Source: Runella aurantiaca (GTDB lineage: Bacteria > Bacteroidota > Bacteroidia > Cytophagales > Spirosomataceae). Taken from it: a stretch of 64,000 nt of DNA. The stretch spans positions 558,001-622,000 of the forward strand of contig NZ_QPIW01000001.1 of NCBI RefSeq assembly GCF_003339505.1, in the 5' to 3' direction. Both the position numbers and the translations under genes were made by a program. The notes under the pieces were generated by a model that worked only from the letters and a program-made list of their open reading frames with translations, was not told the origin of the DNA and did no database searches. Each line of letters begins with the position of its first letter. The stretch's first letter is position 1. Below, piece by piece: positions 8,021 through 16,288 of this stretch.

Positions 8021-8088
8021 GAGGAGTGAGGAGCGAGAAGTTGAGATGGGAAAAGGAGGTAAGAAATCAGAAGTAAGAGTTAAGGGTT
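8016..8088 (+). repeat. Purine-rich intergenic tract
   Basis: This stretch of about 70 bases is nearly all A and G and includes GTGAGGAGCGAGAAG. That core is shared, with one change, by the palindrome at 28186-28233 (TGAGGAGCGAGTAG). It lies between the cytochrome gene and the isomerase gene. Confidence 0.5.
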
Positions 8089-8127
8089 TTAAAATCCCTC
8101 GTCATTTACAAATCGTGACCAATAACA

Positions 8128-9186
8128 ATGAAAAGACGTCAATTTATACAAAAGACTGCTTTGGGTTTCACGGCGCTTTCGTTGCCTGAATTTCCTTTGC
8201 CAATGGCCTCTACTCGTATGGGTATCGTGGTGCATTCGTACGCGAGCCGATGGAACTCAAAGGCTCAAAGTGCTAAATACCCAGGATTTCAAAATGCCGT
8301 TGATTTGCTGGAGCATTGCCATCAAATAGGCGCGGGGGGCATACAGGTGGTGGTAAAAGATTGGAGTCTTGATTTTGCCCAAAAGGTCCGTGACCGAAGG
8401 GAAAAATTAGGACTTTACGTAGAAGGCTCCATTGGTTTGCCAAAAAAGCCAGAAGATGTGGCTACGTTTGAGAATGAAGTAAAAAATGCCCGGGAAGCGG
8501 GCGCACAAATCCTGCGTACGGTCTGTTCGGGTGGGCGGCGCTATGAGGTGTTTCATTCGGCGGCGGCCTTTCAAGATTTTAAGAAAAGCTCGTTGGGGTC
8601 TCTGCAATTGGCCGAGCCGATTCTCCGCAAATACAAAGTCAAATTAGCGGTTGAAAACCACAAAGATTGGCGGGCGAAGGAACTGGTGACGGCGTTGAAG
8701 CAAATCAACAGCGAATGGATTGGCGCAACCTTAGATTTTGGCAACAACATTGCCTTGTTGGAAGACCCCACCGAAGTAGTGCAGGCGTTGGCTCCGTATC
8801 TTTTCAGTACGCACATCAAAGACATGGCCGTGGAAGAATACGCCGAAGGGTTTTTGTTGTCGGAAGTGCCGCTGGGGAAAGGTATATTGGATTTGCCCAA
8901 ACTGGTAGGCATTTGTCAGCAACACAACCCCAATGTCACGTTCAGTTTAGAAATGATTACCCGCGACCCGCTGATGATTCCGTGTTTGAATTCGGATTAT
9001 TGGGCCACGTTCGACGGGATTTCAGGGGCGGAATTTGCCCAAACGCTTCAGATGGTCAAAAAAAACAAGTATGCTTCGGCGTTGCCGAGGGTATCACAAC
9101 TAACGCCCGAGGAGAGGCTGGCGGTGGAAGAAAATAATATATTGGAAAGTTTGAAATACAGTAAAGAAAAATTAGGCCTTAAATAA
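8128..9186 (+). CDS. Sugar phosphate isomerase/epimerase-like TIM-barrel protein, Tat-type export signal
   Basis: A 352-residue protein of the xylose-isomerase-like TIM-barrel family. The N-terminus MKRRQFIQKTALGFTALSLP has the twin-arginine pattern RRxFIxK and a short hydrophobic stretch, so it is likely exported folded. Barrel signatures include GAGGIQVVVKDW, KLAVENHKDWRAKEL, ATLDFGNNIALLEDP and STHIKDMAVEEY, which supply the usual Glu, Asp and His metal ligands. It follows the cytochrome c-linked dehydrogenase by 107 bases and precedes an SDR by 30 bases. Members of this family in such clusters often act on oxidised sugars or inositols; the real substrate cannot be told. Confidence 0.83.
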   Translation: MKRRQFIQKTALGFTALSLPEFPLPMASTRMGIVVHSYASRWNSKAQSAKYPGFQNAVDLLEHCHQIGAGGIQVVVKDWSLDFAQKVRDRREKLGLYVEGSIGLPKKPEDVATFENEVKNAREAGAQILRTVCSGGRRYEVFHSAAAFQDFKKSSLGSLQLAEPILRKYKVKLAVENHKDWRAKELVTALKQINSEWIGATLDFGNNIALLEDPTEVVQALAPYLFSTHIKDMAVEEYAEGFLLSEVPLGKGILDLPKLVGICQQHNPNVTFSLEMITRDPLMIPCLNSDYWATFDGISGAEFAQTLQMVKKNKYASALPRVSQLTPEERLAVEENNILESLKYSKEKLGLK

Positions 9187-9216
9187 CCGATAAAATTACC
9201 CCTGAATTGCACCCAA

Positions 9217-10002
9217 ATGGATAGAGAAAAATTCCCCGGAATCAAACAATTTGACCTGACAGGAAAAGCCGCCATTATTACTGGAGGTTCGAAAGGACTA
9301 GGACAGGCGATGGCCGCTGGACTCGCCTCGGCGGGGGCCAACGTGATGATTGTCAACCGAAATGCAGAAGAAGGTGCTCAGACAGCCCTTGAAATTAGTC
9401 AGGAGTTTGGGGTCAAAGCCCTCTCTTTCAGCGCTGATACGACCGATTTGGCCCAAACCGAAGCCATGGCCAAAGCGGCGATGGACGCCTTTGGTCGTAT
9501 TGATATTCTAATCAACAGTGCAGGCATCAATATTAGGGGAGCCATTGACGAAGTAACACCCGAAGATTTTAAAAAAGTAATGGATGTCAACGTCAACGGT
9601 ACGTGGTTGTGCTGCCGGGCGGTGGTTCCGTACATGAAACAAAACAAGCGTGGCAGCATTATCAATATGGCCAGTACGTTGGGAATCGTGGGGCTGGCCA
9701 ATCGTACACCTTATACTTCGAGCAAGGGCGCGGTGGTGCAAATGACCCGGGCGCTTGCGTTGGAGTTGGCGCCTTTCAATATCAATGTCAATGCCATTTG
9801 TCCGGGGCCATTTTTGACCGAAATGAATGTTCCGATTGCGGATACGGAAGAGTCTAAAAAATTTGTGGTGGGCGCAACGGCCTTGGGGCGTTGGGGGCTA
9901 CTCCGTGAGATTCAAGGGGCGGCCATTTTTCTAGCGAGCGATGCCGCCACTTACATGGTAGGCTCCATGCTTACCGTGGATGGCGGCTGGACAGCACGAT
10001 AA
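9217..10002 (+). CDS. SDR oxidoreductase, gluconate/sugar dehydrogenase-like
   Basis: A classical short-chain dehydrogenase of 261 residues using NAD(P). It shows the cofactor motif TGGSKGLG (22-29), the structural NSAGIN segment, and the catalytic triad Ser153, Tyr166, Lys170 in NMASTLGIVGLANRTPYTSSK. The C-terminus ATYMVGSMLTVDGGWTAR is typical. The overall look is close to gluconate 5-dehydrogenase or 3-oxoacyl-ACP reductase-like members. No signal peptide is seen, so it is cytoplasmic, unlike its two upstream neighbours. The short 30-base gap supports co-transcription with the isomerase, hence a sugar-oxidation role by inference. Confidence 0.88.
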   Translation: MDREKFPGIKQFDLTGKAAIITGGSKGLGQAMAAGLASAGANVMIVNRNAEEGAQTALEISQEFGVKALSFSADTTDLAQTEAMAKAAMDAFGRIDILINSAGINIRGAIDEVTPEDFKKVMDVNVNGTWLCCRAVVPYMKQNKRGSIINMASTLGIVGLANRTPYTSSKGAVVQMTRALALELAPFNINVNAICPGPFLTEMNVPIADTEESKKFVVGATALGRWGLLREIQGAAIFLASDAATYMVGSMLTVDGGWTAR

Positions 10003-10006
10003 ATAG

Positions 10007-10046
10007 AAAGTGCTCTCTTTCAATCACAGAAAGAGAGCACTTTTTT
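10007..10046. terminator. Terminator between SDR and T9SS gene, probably bidirectional
   Basis: Fifteen-base arms built on AAAGTGCTCTCTTTC (10007-10021) and GAAAGAGAGCAC (from 10029), with a 7-base loop, are followed by six T on the plus strand. It lies between convergent genes. Confidence 0.9.
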
Positions 10047-10088
10047 AACGTTTGATGATGCGTTTATGAATGGCGAAAACCTCAATCG

Positions 10089-13010
10089 TTATTCAATTAC
10101 GACCTTAGTAGTCATCGTTTTCAAGCCTTTGCTTACCCTTAGTATATAAGTTCCTTTGTTTAAATGGGTGGCTTGAAACTCGTCTGCATTTTGATGGAAC
10201 GGCAAGGCCCTACCCATGACATCAAATAATTCGACTTTCCCCTCTGTTAGCTCAGTGGGCAAACCCAGTCTAAACAGACCATTGTTGGGGTTGGGAAAAA
10301 CACTGATTCCATTTTTTGATTCCTGTTGTTCGCTTCCCAGTACCACAGCAGGGGTGATATTGATAAACAAGGCTTCTGAGCGTTTACTGCATCCTCCGTT
10401 GAACACTTTTACCGCATAACTGCCCGAATCCTTCGCTTCATAGCTGATGCCCGTTGCCTCCTTAATATCTTCATTGTCTTTTTGCCATTGGTAGCTTAAA
10501 TCTGTTCCTGTATTGGCCTCTAAAATTACGGAAAATACGCCCGCCGCAGGATTTGTCCCCACCAAAGGCGTAATCTTTGCAAGCCGCGCCTCCGGAAGCG
10601 GACTGAAAGTGACCTTGACTTCCTCGGAAGTGAGCGTACCGCAGGTCGCATCCTTTGCCACTACTTTATAACTGCCCGCCACAGAAGTACTTACAGATAC
10701 ATTGGAGCCCGCTGACGTTAATTCTTTGTTGTCTTTATGCCATTGATAATTCAATCCCTGCACTGGCTCAATACTTAGTTTAACGCTTTCGTTGGCGCAA
10801 GCCTGTGTTTTTGAGGCATTTATTTGCGGTTGGAGTGAGGCGCAGTCGAGCATCAAACGCACTATTCGCCCTTTATAGACTAGGAGAATTTCTTGGTCAG
10901 ACACGGGGTAAATACTGCTGATGAGTTTCGGATCGATCTCTTTTGAGAGGATAAATGTCGTATCCAAAGAACCATCAGCATTTAATCTCAGGAATTCGGT
11001 ATGGCCATCATCGCCGAACCTTCCAAAAACCAAGATTTTTTGGTCTTTTTGTTCATGGATAGTCAAGGGGAATGATACATGCAAAGCAGGTTTAAATGTA
11101 CGGTCGGGAAGCCCGTCATGATTAAACCTTCCAAGTTTTTGATTGGTTACAATCAACAGTTTATTGTTAGCCTGAATCGCTTTTAAACCACTGGAGTAGT
11201 CTGTATCCGTTGAAATATGCTTAAAAGAAGTATCCAGTGTGCCATCGGCCAAAAGACGGGAAAAAATAGGTTTATCGTTCAATCTTTGTAAAATAAGAAT
11301 TTTGCCATCCGGTAGTTGCCAGTAAGAAACAAAACTGTTTATCAATATAATCTGGTGAAAAATGTTTTGAGGATTTACCCTTTGGCCTTCATTGTTGATG
11401 ATAAATCTTCCGTTTTCAGTGTTGGGATGAAGATTCCACTGTTTTACCAAAAATAAATTATTGGGCAAAGGAACCGTTGCTGCGCTGTCTCTTAGAAATC
11501 GGTTGTCGATACTGCCGTCGGCCCTGATGCGATAAGTATTGGAAAAATATTCAAAAATGCCGTTGCGCTCGGTTTCCCGATTGAGAATAAAAGAGCCGTC
11601 ACTCAAAGGATAAACATCTTTGTTTTTAGCATAGGCAAATGCAATGTTGCTCGAACCGCCATAGTGTTGGAGCGTATCGAAAAAGCCCTGTGTATAGATG
11701 GCCGGCAGCGTAGGTTTTTTTGATGGGTACACAATTGTGCTATCAATACTTCCATCCTTATTGAGTCGATATAGATCAGCATTGAAATCATTCTGAATAT
11801 CCACCAAAATTTGGTCATTTTTCAAAAGTGCTCGAACGCCATTTACTTTAGATTGGGCAAGACGGACATTTGATTTTTGTAGCACATTTCCTGAACCGTC
11901 AATCCAAACAAGGCCTTCTACATAATTGGACAGCAGGAATTGATCATTGGCGAGGGGCGTGAGAATATACCTGCCATAAATAGGCCGCAATGCACTGTCT
12001 TTTATCAATGGCTTGGCTTCATTGGTACTCGTAATGATTTTGTAAGGCATTTTCCGGTTGGGCTCAATGATATTGCCATCGGCCAGCAGAATAATATTTG
12101 AATACTCATCTGTTTCTGCCGTAGGGAAAGGGTTGCTTTTCTCCAAACTGCCGTCGGCACTAAAGATGAAATAGGAAAAGACATAACTGTTAGTGTTATA
12201 AGCCCACGTCCGGGCTTTGGCAAAAATTTTCCCATCAGGAAAAAAAGATACCTGCATTACCTGCCTATCGACGGTAGAAAAATCAGCCCCATTCTGTCGA
12301 AGGTTAAACTTCTTTTCTAATTGGCCATCCTTGCCATAAATCCTTATTTTAACGGTGTTATCTTGGACAATCCCCACCTGTATTTTATCATCGGATGCCA
12401 AGCTTGCATACCGATTGTTTGATTCACCCTCGTAAGTATCGCCCGGTTCTTTTTGGAAAAGAAAGGTATTATCCGGAGTTCCATCACTCAACAAGCGGAA
12501 TAATCCCATCTTCCAGTTGAAGAGGATGATTTTTCCGTCTGATTGTATTGCGTAGTTGTCAACATAATAGGGGAACTGATTAGTATAAACAGTGTCTATC
12601 CCTTTGTTGTTGAAGCTGACTATTTTTAACATAACGCCCGAACTGCCTTTGTCTAAAACAGCTATCAGTCTTCCATCCGGAAATACTTTGAAAACAGGGT
12701 AGAGACCTATCTGCTGGATCAAGGTTGCTTGGAAAGTTTCATCATAACTACCATCCCTATTGAGTCGAAAGACGTTTCCCGATGCCGGCTTTTCGTTGAT
12801 ATAGTCAAATCGATTATCGTTGAAAACAATTATTTTGCCGTCGGGTAAAACAACAGGAGCGGTGAGATTGTACGTTCTGAGAAGTACCTGTTCTCCAATA
12901 AAATCGGGACTTTTGAAGTTAAGGTCCAATTCGTAAATTTTCTTTTTTTGCGCATACAACATTGTCATGATGCCCCAAACTAAATAGAATAAAATGGCTG
13001 TTTTTTTCAT
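10089..13010 (-). CDS. T9SS type A cargo protein with delta-60-like propeller and Ig-like domains
   Basis: A secreted or surface protein of 973 residues. A signal peptide (about 1-21, ending YAQKKK) is followed to about residue 740 by many repeats with DGKI, F-PDG and LNADGSLDTTF motifs, the delta-60 beta-propeller type. Two Ig-like domains follow, with YQWHKDNKEL and YQWQKDNEDI, each with a cysteine-bearing end. The last 75 residues are a type A sorting domain with FPNPNNGLFRLGL and KGTYILRVSKG, which directs export by the type IX system. It is paralogous to the protein at 16289-18649: same order of propeller, two Ig units and sorting domain. Function is unknown, perhaps adhesion. The coding DNA is mostly AT-richer than its neighbours. 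Confidence 0.85.
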   Translation of the reverse strand: MKKTAILFYLVWGIMTMLYAQKKKIYELDLNFKSPDFIGEQVLLRTYNLTAPVVLPDGKIIVFNDNRFDYINEKPASGNVFRLNRDGSYDETFQATLIQQIGLYPVFKVFPDGRLIAVLDKGSSGVMLKIVSFNNKGIDTVYTNQFPYYVDNYAIQSDGKIILFNWKMGLFRLLSDGTPDNTFLFQKEPGDTYEGESNNRYASLASDDKIQVGIVQDNTVKIRIYGKDGQLEKKFNLRQNGADFSTVDRQVMQVSFFPDGKIFAKARTWAYNTNSYVFSYFIFSADGSLEKSNPFPTAETDEYSNIILLADGNIIEPNRKMPYKIITSTNEAKPLIKDSALRPIYGRYILTPLANDQFLLSNYVEGLVWIDGSGNVLQKSNVRLAQSKVNGVRALLKNDQILVDIQNDFNADLYRLNKDGSIDSTIVYPSKKPTLPAIYTQGFFDTLQHYGGSSNIAFAYAKNKDVYPLSDGSFILNRETERNGIFEYFSNTYRIRADGSIDNRFLRDSAATVPLPNNLFLVKQWNLHPNTENGRFIINNEGQRVNPQNIFHQIILINSFVSYWQLPDGKILILQRLNDKPIFSRLLADGTLDTSFKHISTDTDYSSGLKAIQANNKLLIVTNQKLGRFNHDGLPDRTFKPALHVSFPLTIHEQKDQKILVFGRFGDDGHTEFLRLNADGSLDTTFILSKEIDPKLISSIYPVSDQEILLVYKGRIVRLMLDCASLQPQINASKTQACANESVKLSIEPVQGLNYQWHKDNKELTSAGSNVSVSTSVAGSYKVVAKDATCGTLTSEEVKVTFSPLPEARLAKITPLVGTNPAAGVFSVILEANTGTDLSYQWQKDNEDIKEATGISYEAKDSGSYAVKVFNGGCSKRSEALFINITPAVVLGSEQQESKNGISVFPNPNNGLFRLGLPTELTEGKVELFDVMGRALPFHQNADEFQATHLNKGTYILRVSKGLKTMTTKVVIE

Positions 13011-13322
13011 TGGATAAATTAAAATTCAATGGTTTAAAAAGTACTTATGTCGTACTTTTCGAATGAATAAAAGAGGAACACAATAGCATAGACGGGGGAT
13101 GCAACAAAAGGGTTGTATGGTTTGGAGCGGACAAATTTCGTGAATGCAACCCTTGAAAAATGAGAAATTCAATAGTGTTTTGGTGATTTTGGCTGACTTT
13201 TATAAAAATAATCAACCTTTTTGCCGGTGCAGACAACCCAACGACTGGTTACTTTCGTCTATAGATTCAGCACCCTGCCATGTACCAAAAACAGCGGGTC
13301 AATTGTTTAAAAAGTTTTCACA

Positions 13323-14489
13323 ATGTCATTGAAACGTTACATAGCAATCGGAATTTTAGGAGGACTTTGGTCTTGCGACGCGGTTGTCAATAAAGATACG
13401 ATTATCCCTGAAGAGCCTCAGATACCGCAGGCCGTGGTGGAATCCGTTCGGGCCATCAATCCCAACATGTCTGATGTAAATCTTATCCGAATGGCCAACG
13501 GCGAATTATGGCAAGCTGATTTCCCGTCGGTCATGCACCGAAATTTACTGTTGATAGACGATAGCGGCGAAATTCTTTTCGAGAATCGGTTGGTTGGAAA
13601 ACCTCAACAACTGCCGGTCGCTGTTCGGAACGAGGCCAATCGGATTGCGCAGGAAGGATTTATTGAATCGGCATCGGTGATTCAGCGGGATGCGCAAACA
13701 CCGGCGGGCTTTTTGGTAGAGGTAAAAATGAAAGACGGTCAAATTAGAAAGCTTCGTTTTAACAGCAATAACGTGTTGGAAACCGATGTACCCGCCGCTT
13801 CTCCTGGTCGCACAACCAACCTTTATCTTACCACCACCGAGCAGATCAGGGAAGATGCGCGGATTCCCGCCCACATTCGTCAGTTCTTTGCCCAAAATCA
13901 ATTTGCCGGGGCGCACGTAGTGGTGTATGTGTACGAAGACCAAACGGCCAAAATCGTATTGACCAACTACCAACTGACCAACAAATCCGTTACAAGTACT
14001 GAAATCCTGCTGGCGGCGGATGGCAAAGTGTTGGAATGGATTGCCCCGTTGGAAAAAGAAATAAGCTATGAAGTGACCGCCCAAAATGAGACCCCCGCTC
14101 AACTCAATGCTTTGATGACGACTCAGGCCCCCGGATGGACATGGGAATACAGCGTGAGAGAACGACAGTTTGGCAAAGAAGCCCAATGGACAACACGCGG
14201 AAAAAATGCCAGTCAGGAGCTTTTTCGGGCATTGGCAGATTACCGAACGGGCACCACATACGTACTCAAAACATCGGTCATCAGCGCCAATGATGTTCCC
14301 GTTGCTGTGCGACAATACCTTGACAGTCAATGGAGTGGATGGCAATGGAGTAAAGGCCGAAAGTTGCAGCAGACCGATAAAAATATCCCCGAAAAATATG
14401 TGGTTGAAGTGAAAATAAACGCAGATACCTACGTGGCTCTTTTTGATGGAAGCGGCAAATGGCTGTACCAATACAAAAAATCAGGGTAA
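13323..14489 (+). CDS. Lipoprotein with repeated PepSY-like units
   Basis: I do not recognise a named family, but the 388-residue product has a lipoprotein-type N-terminus (ILGGLWSCD, Cys about residue 19) and several PepSY-like or BLIP-like repeats. Each starts with a short helix such as IPQAVVESVRAIN, LPVAVRNEANRIAQ, IPAHIRQFFAQNQ, TPAQLNALMTTQ and VPVAVRQYLDSQW, followed by strands, the last ending in YVALFDGSGKWLYQY. Such units often bind partner proteins in the periplasm. It is first in a run with the sigma factor (54-base gap), the one-TM barrel-like gene and a T9SS cargo gene. A role as periplasmic sensor or inhibitor in that pathway is inference. The 312-base gap before it (13011-13322) holds only a weak 8-bp inverted repeat (13108-13115 / 13147-13154). 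Confidence 0.65.
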   Translation: MSLKRYIAIGILGGLWSCDAVVNKDTIIPEEPQIPQAVVESVRAINPNMSDVNLIRMANGELWQADFPSVMHRNLLLIDDSGEILFENRLVGKPQQLPVAVRNEANRIAQEGFIESASVIQRDAQTPAGFLVEVKMKDGQIRKLRFNSNNVLETDVPAASPGRTTNLYLTTTEQIREDARIPAHIRQFFAQNQFAGAHVVVYVYEDQTAKIVLTNYQLTNKSVTSTEILLAADGKVLEWIAPLEKEISYEVTAQNETPAQLNALMTTQAPGWTWEYSVRERQFGKEAQWTTRGKNASQELFRALADYRTGTTYVLKTSVISANDVPVAVRQYLDSQWSGWQWSKGRKLQQTDKNIPEKYVVEVKINADTYVALFDGSGKWLYQYKKSG

Positions 14490-14543
14490 GAGTGAAGTAA
14501 AATGTAGTTACAAATCAGCTATAGAGCATAAACGTTTACCATT

Positions 14544-15101
14544 TTGGCCGCATCTCAAAAAGAGATAGATTTAGTAAAAGCCTGTCAGCGCAACGACCGT
14601 CAGGCCCAAAACGCCTTTTACAATTTGTATAAAGGGCGTATGATGGGTATTTGTCGTCGTTATACGCGAACTGTTGCCGAAGCGGAAGATATTTTTCAGG
14701 AAGCTTTCCTGAAGATTTTCCAAAACATTGGCTCCCTGCAAAATCCCGAATCAGTAGCGTATTGGGTAAAATCGGCTGTGGTACGAACTGCCATTGATTA
14801 CTACCGTCAACACCAACATGAGAGTGAACAGGTGAACTATGAGGCCATTTTGGAAGACTGGAGTGAAACTCCGAATGTATATGCTCAATTGACGCAGGAA
14901 GAAGTACTGAACGTGATCAATCAAATGCCTAATGGCTACCGTTTGGTGGCCAACCTGTATTATATTGATGGATATACCCACCGGGAAATTGCGGAGATGC
15001 TCGGCATTGCCGAAGGAACGTCAAAATCGCAGTTGGCCAGAGCGCGGGAAATCCTGAAACAAAAATTGAAAGCAATGGGCCTTTGGGCAATAACTTTATA
15101 G
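14544..15101 (+). CDS. RNA polymerase sigma-70 family factor (ECF type)
   Basis: An ECF-type sigma factor of 185 residues. Region 2 (about 20-85) includes YKGRMMGICRRYTRTVAEAE, DIFQEAFLKIFQNI and VAYWVKSAVVRTAIDYYR. Region 4 (about 120-178) includes NVINQMPNGYRLVANLYYID, GYTHREIAEMLGIAEGTSKS and QLARAREILKQKL. It directs RNA polymerase to a small gene set. The start is a TTG at 14544, since no in-frame ATG occurs before the homologous region; a later ATG (14641) would remove the start of region 2. The gap to the next gene is 6 bases. In Bacteroidota such factors are usually held by a co-encoded membrane protein; the next gene is the candidate. Confidence 0.92.
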   Translation: MAASQKEIDLVKACQRNDRQAQNAFYNLYKGRMMGICRRYTRTVAEAEDIFQEAFLKIFQNIGSLQNPESVAYWVKSAVVRTAIDYYRQHQHESEQVNYEAILEDWSETPNVYAQLTQEEVLNVINQMPNGYRLVANLYYIDGYTHREIAEMLGIAEGTSKSQLARAREILKQKLKAMGLWAITL

Positions 15102-15107
15102 ACCAAT

Positions 15108-16274
15108 ATGAAGGACGACGATGAGTTAAAGGAATTGTTGGGGGGAATGTTTAAGGATTTTGAGTCCGAACCCAACCCGCACGCTTGGCAACGTATTGAG
15201 GCAGGGTTGCTGACTGCCCCCCGAAATACTGTTTGGCCCAGAATCATTACGGGGGCCTTGATAGGAGTATTTTGTGCCGGTATCTGCCACGCACCGGTGC
15301 ACAGTAAGTGGGCGCAGGGGATAACAAAAATACAGAATGGTGCTTCCGAACTTCAATCTCTAAAAATACCCAGTCAATTACAATTAGTTGTTAAACAAGG
15401 GGTTGAAAATGGTAAAATAGCTATAAATAAGCCAGCACGGGCATCGTTTACTGAAAAAACAACCGCTGCAAGTATTTTAACTGAGTCTGAAAAAGAACAA
15501 AATAACCTAATTCAGGCTTTGCCTGTGCCCGAAAAGACAACTTTTGCCGCGGTAGCAATGCCACATCGGTTTCAGCCCGAATTACTGAAAGGCAACGAAA
15601 TGAAAGCACTGACGGTCATATCGGGAAGCCCACAGGTAAATGTGCTACAATCGCCCGTCAAATCTACTTCTGCAATCAAACTGTGGTCAATCAGTGTGAT
15701 GCCTTTGGCCACTTATCAGCGCATGTATGTGTTGCCTGAAGCAACTGCGCAAATCCAGCAGATTCACTCAGAACATCCTTTAAATGGCAGCCGAACTGGT
15801 TTGCGCATTGGGACGGAATTGACGTTATTGCATGACCGTTCAGCTTGGCGTTTGGGGCTGAGTTATACGCAGATGCGTCAGCGAATGCAATATACTTTGA
15901 GTACCAACGAATACAAACTAAGCACGCTCACCCCTCAACCAACAGTGAGCTGGCAAACAGAGCAGGCAGAAGAAATGAGAGAATGGCATTTGGCAGGAAT
16001 TCGTGCCGACCGTCAATACCAATTGGCCGCCAATGGCCGACAAAGGTATTTTGTAAGCTTTGGTACCGAAGCAGCGATGGAGATGGCCGAATGGCAACCT
16101 TATGTGTGGGGGCATATCTCGGTAGGCATGCAGAAATTGCTTACCCCTCGGGTTTGGATGACGGTAGAGCCAACGGCCTCGTACAGCGTATTAAGCAAAA
16201 CCACGGCAAACGGCTTATTGCGCGTCAATCCGTACAATTTCGGTTTGAAAGTAAGTTTGGGAATTATGCCATAA
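15108..16274 (+). CDS. Sigma-linked one-TM protein with barrel-like C-terminal half (possible anti-sigma)
   Basis: No named family is certain. The 388-residue protein begins with an acidic cytoplasmic-type stretch (DDDELKELLGGMFKDFES, then NPHAWQRIEAGL), followed by one hydrophobic segment near residues 45-62 (IITGALIGVFCAGICHA), a Lys/Gln-rich linker to about 190, and a C-terminal half rich in alternating strands (SISVMPLATYQRMYVL, GTELTLLHDRSAWRLGLSY, HISVGMQKLL, NFGLKVSLGIMP) like outer-membrane barrel proteins. Similar N-termini are common directly downstream of ECF sigma genes in Bacteroidota. It could be a trans-envelope anti-sigma factor. It lies 6 bases after the sigma gene and 14 bases before the T9SS gene. 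Confidence 0.65.
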   Translation: MKDDDELKELLGGMFKDFESEPNPHAWQRIEAGLLTAPRNTVWPRIITGALIGVFCAGICHAPVHSKWAQGITKIQNGASELQSLKIPSQLQLVVKQGVENGKIAINKPARASFTEKTTAASILTESEKEQNNLIQALPVPEKTTFAAVAMPHRFQPELLKGNEMKALTVISGSPQVNVLQSPVKSTSAIKLWSISVMPLATYQRMYVLPEATAQIQQIHSEHPLNGSRTGLRIGTELTLLHDRSAWRLGLSYTQMRQRMQYTLSTNEYKLSTLTPQPTVSWQTEQAEEMREWHLAGIRADRQYQLAANGRQRYFVSFGTEAAMEMAEWQPYVWGHISVGMQKLLTPRVWMTVEPTASYSVLSKTTANGLLRVNPYNFGLKVSLGIMP

Positions 16275-16288
16275 ATCAGAGAACAGCA

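Noticed and set aside
15845-16288. N-terminal extension of the second T9SS protein
   Set aside because: The open frame overlaps the preceding gene, and a clear signal peptide begins at 16289.
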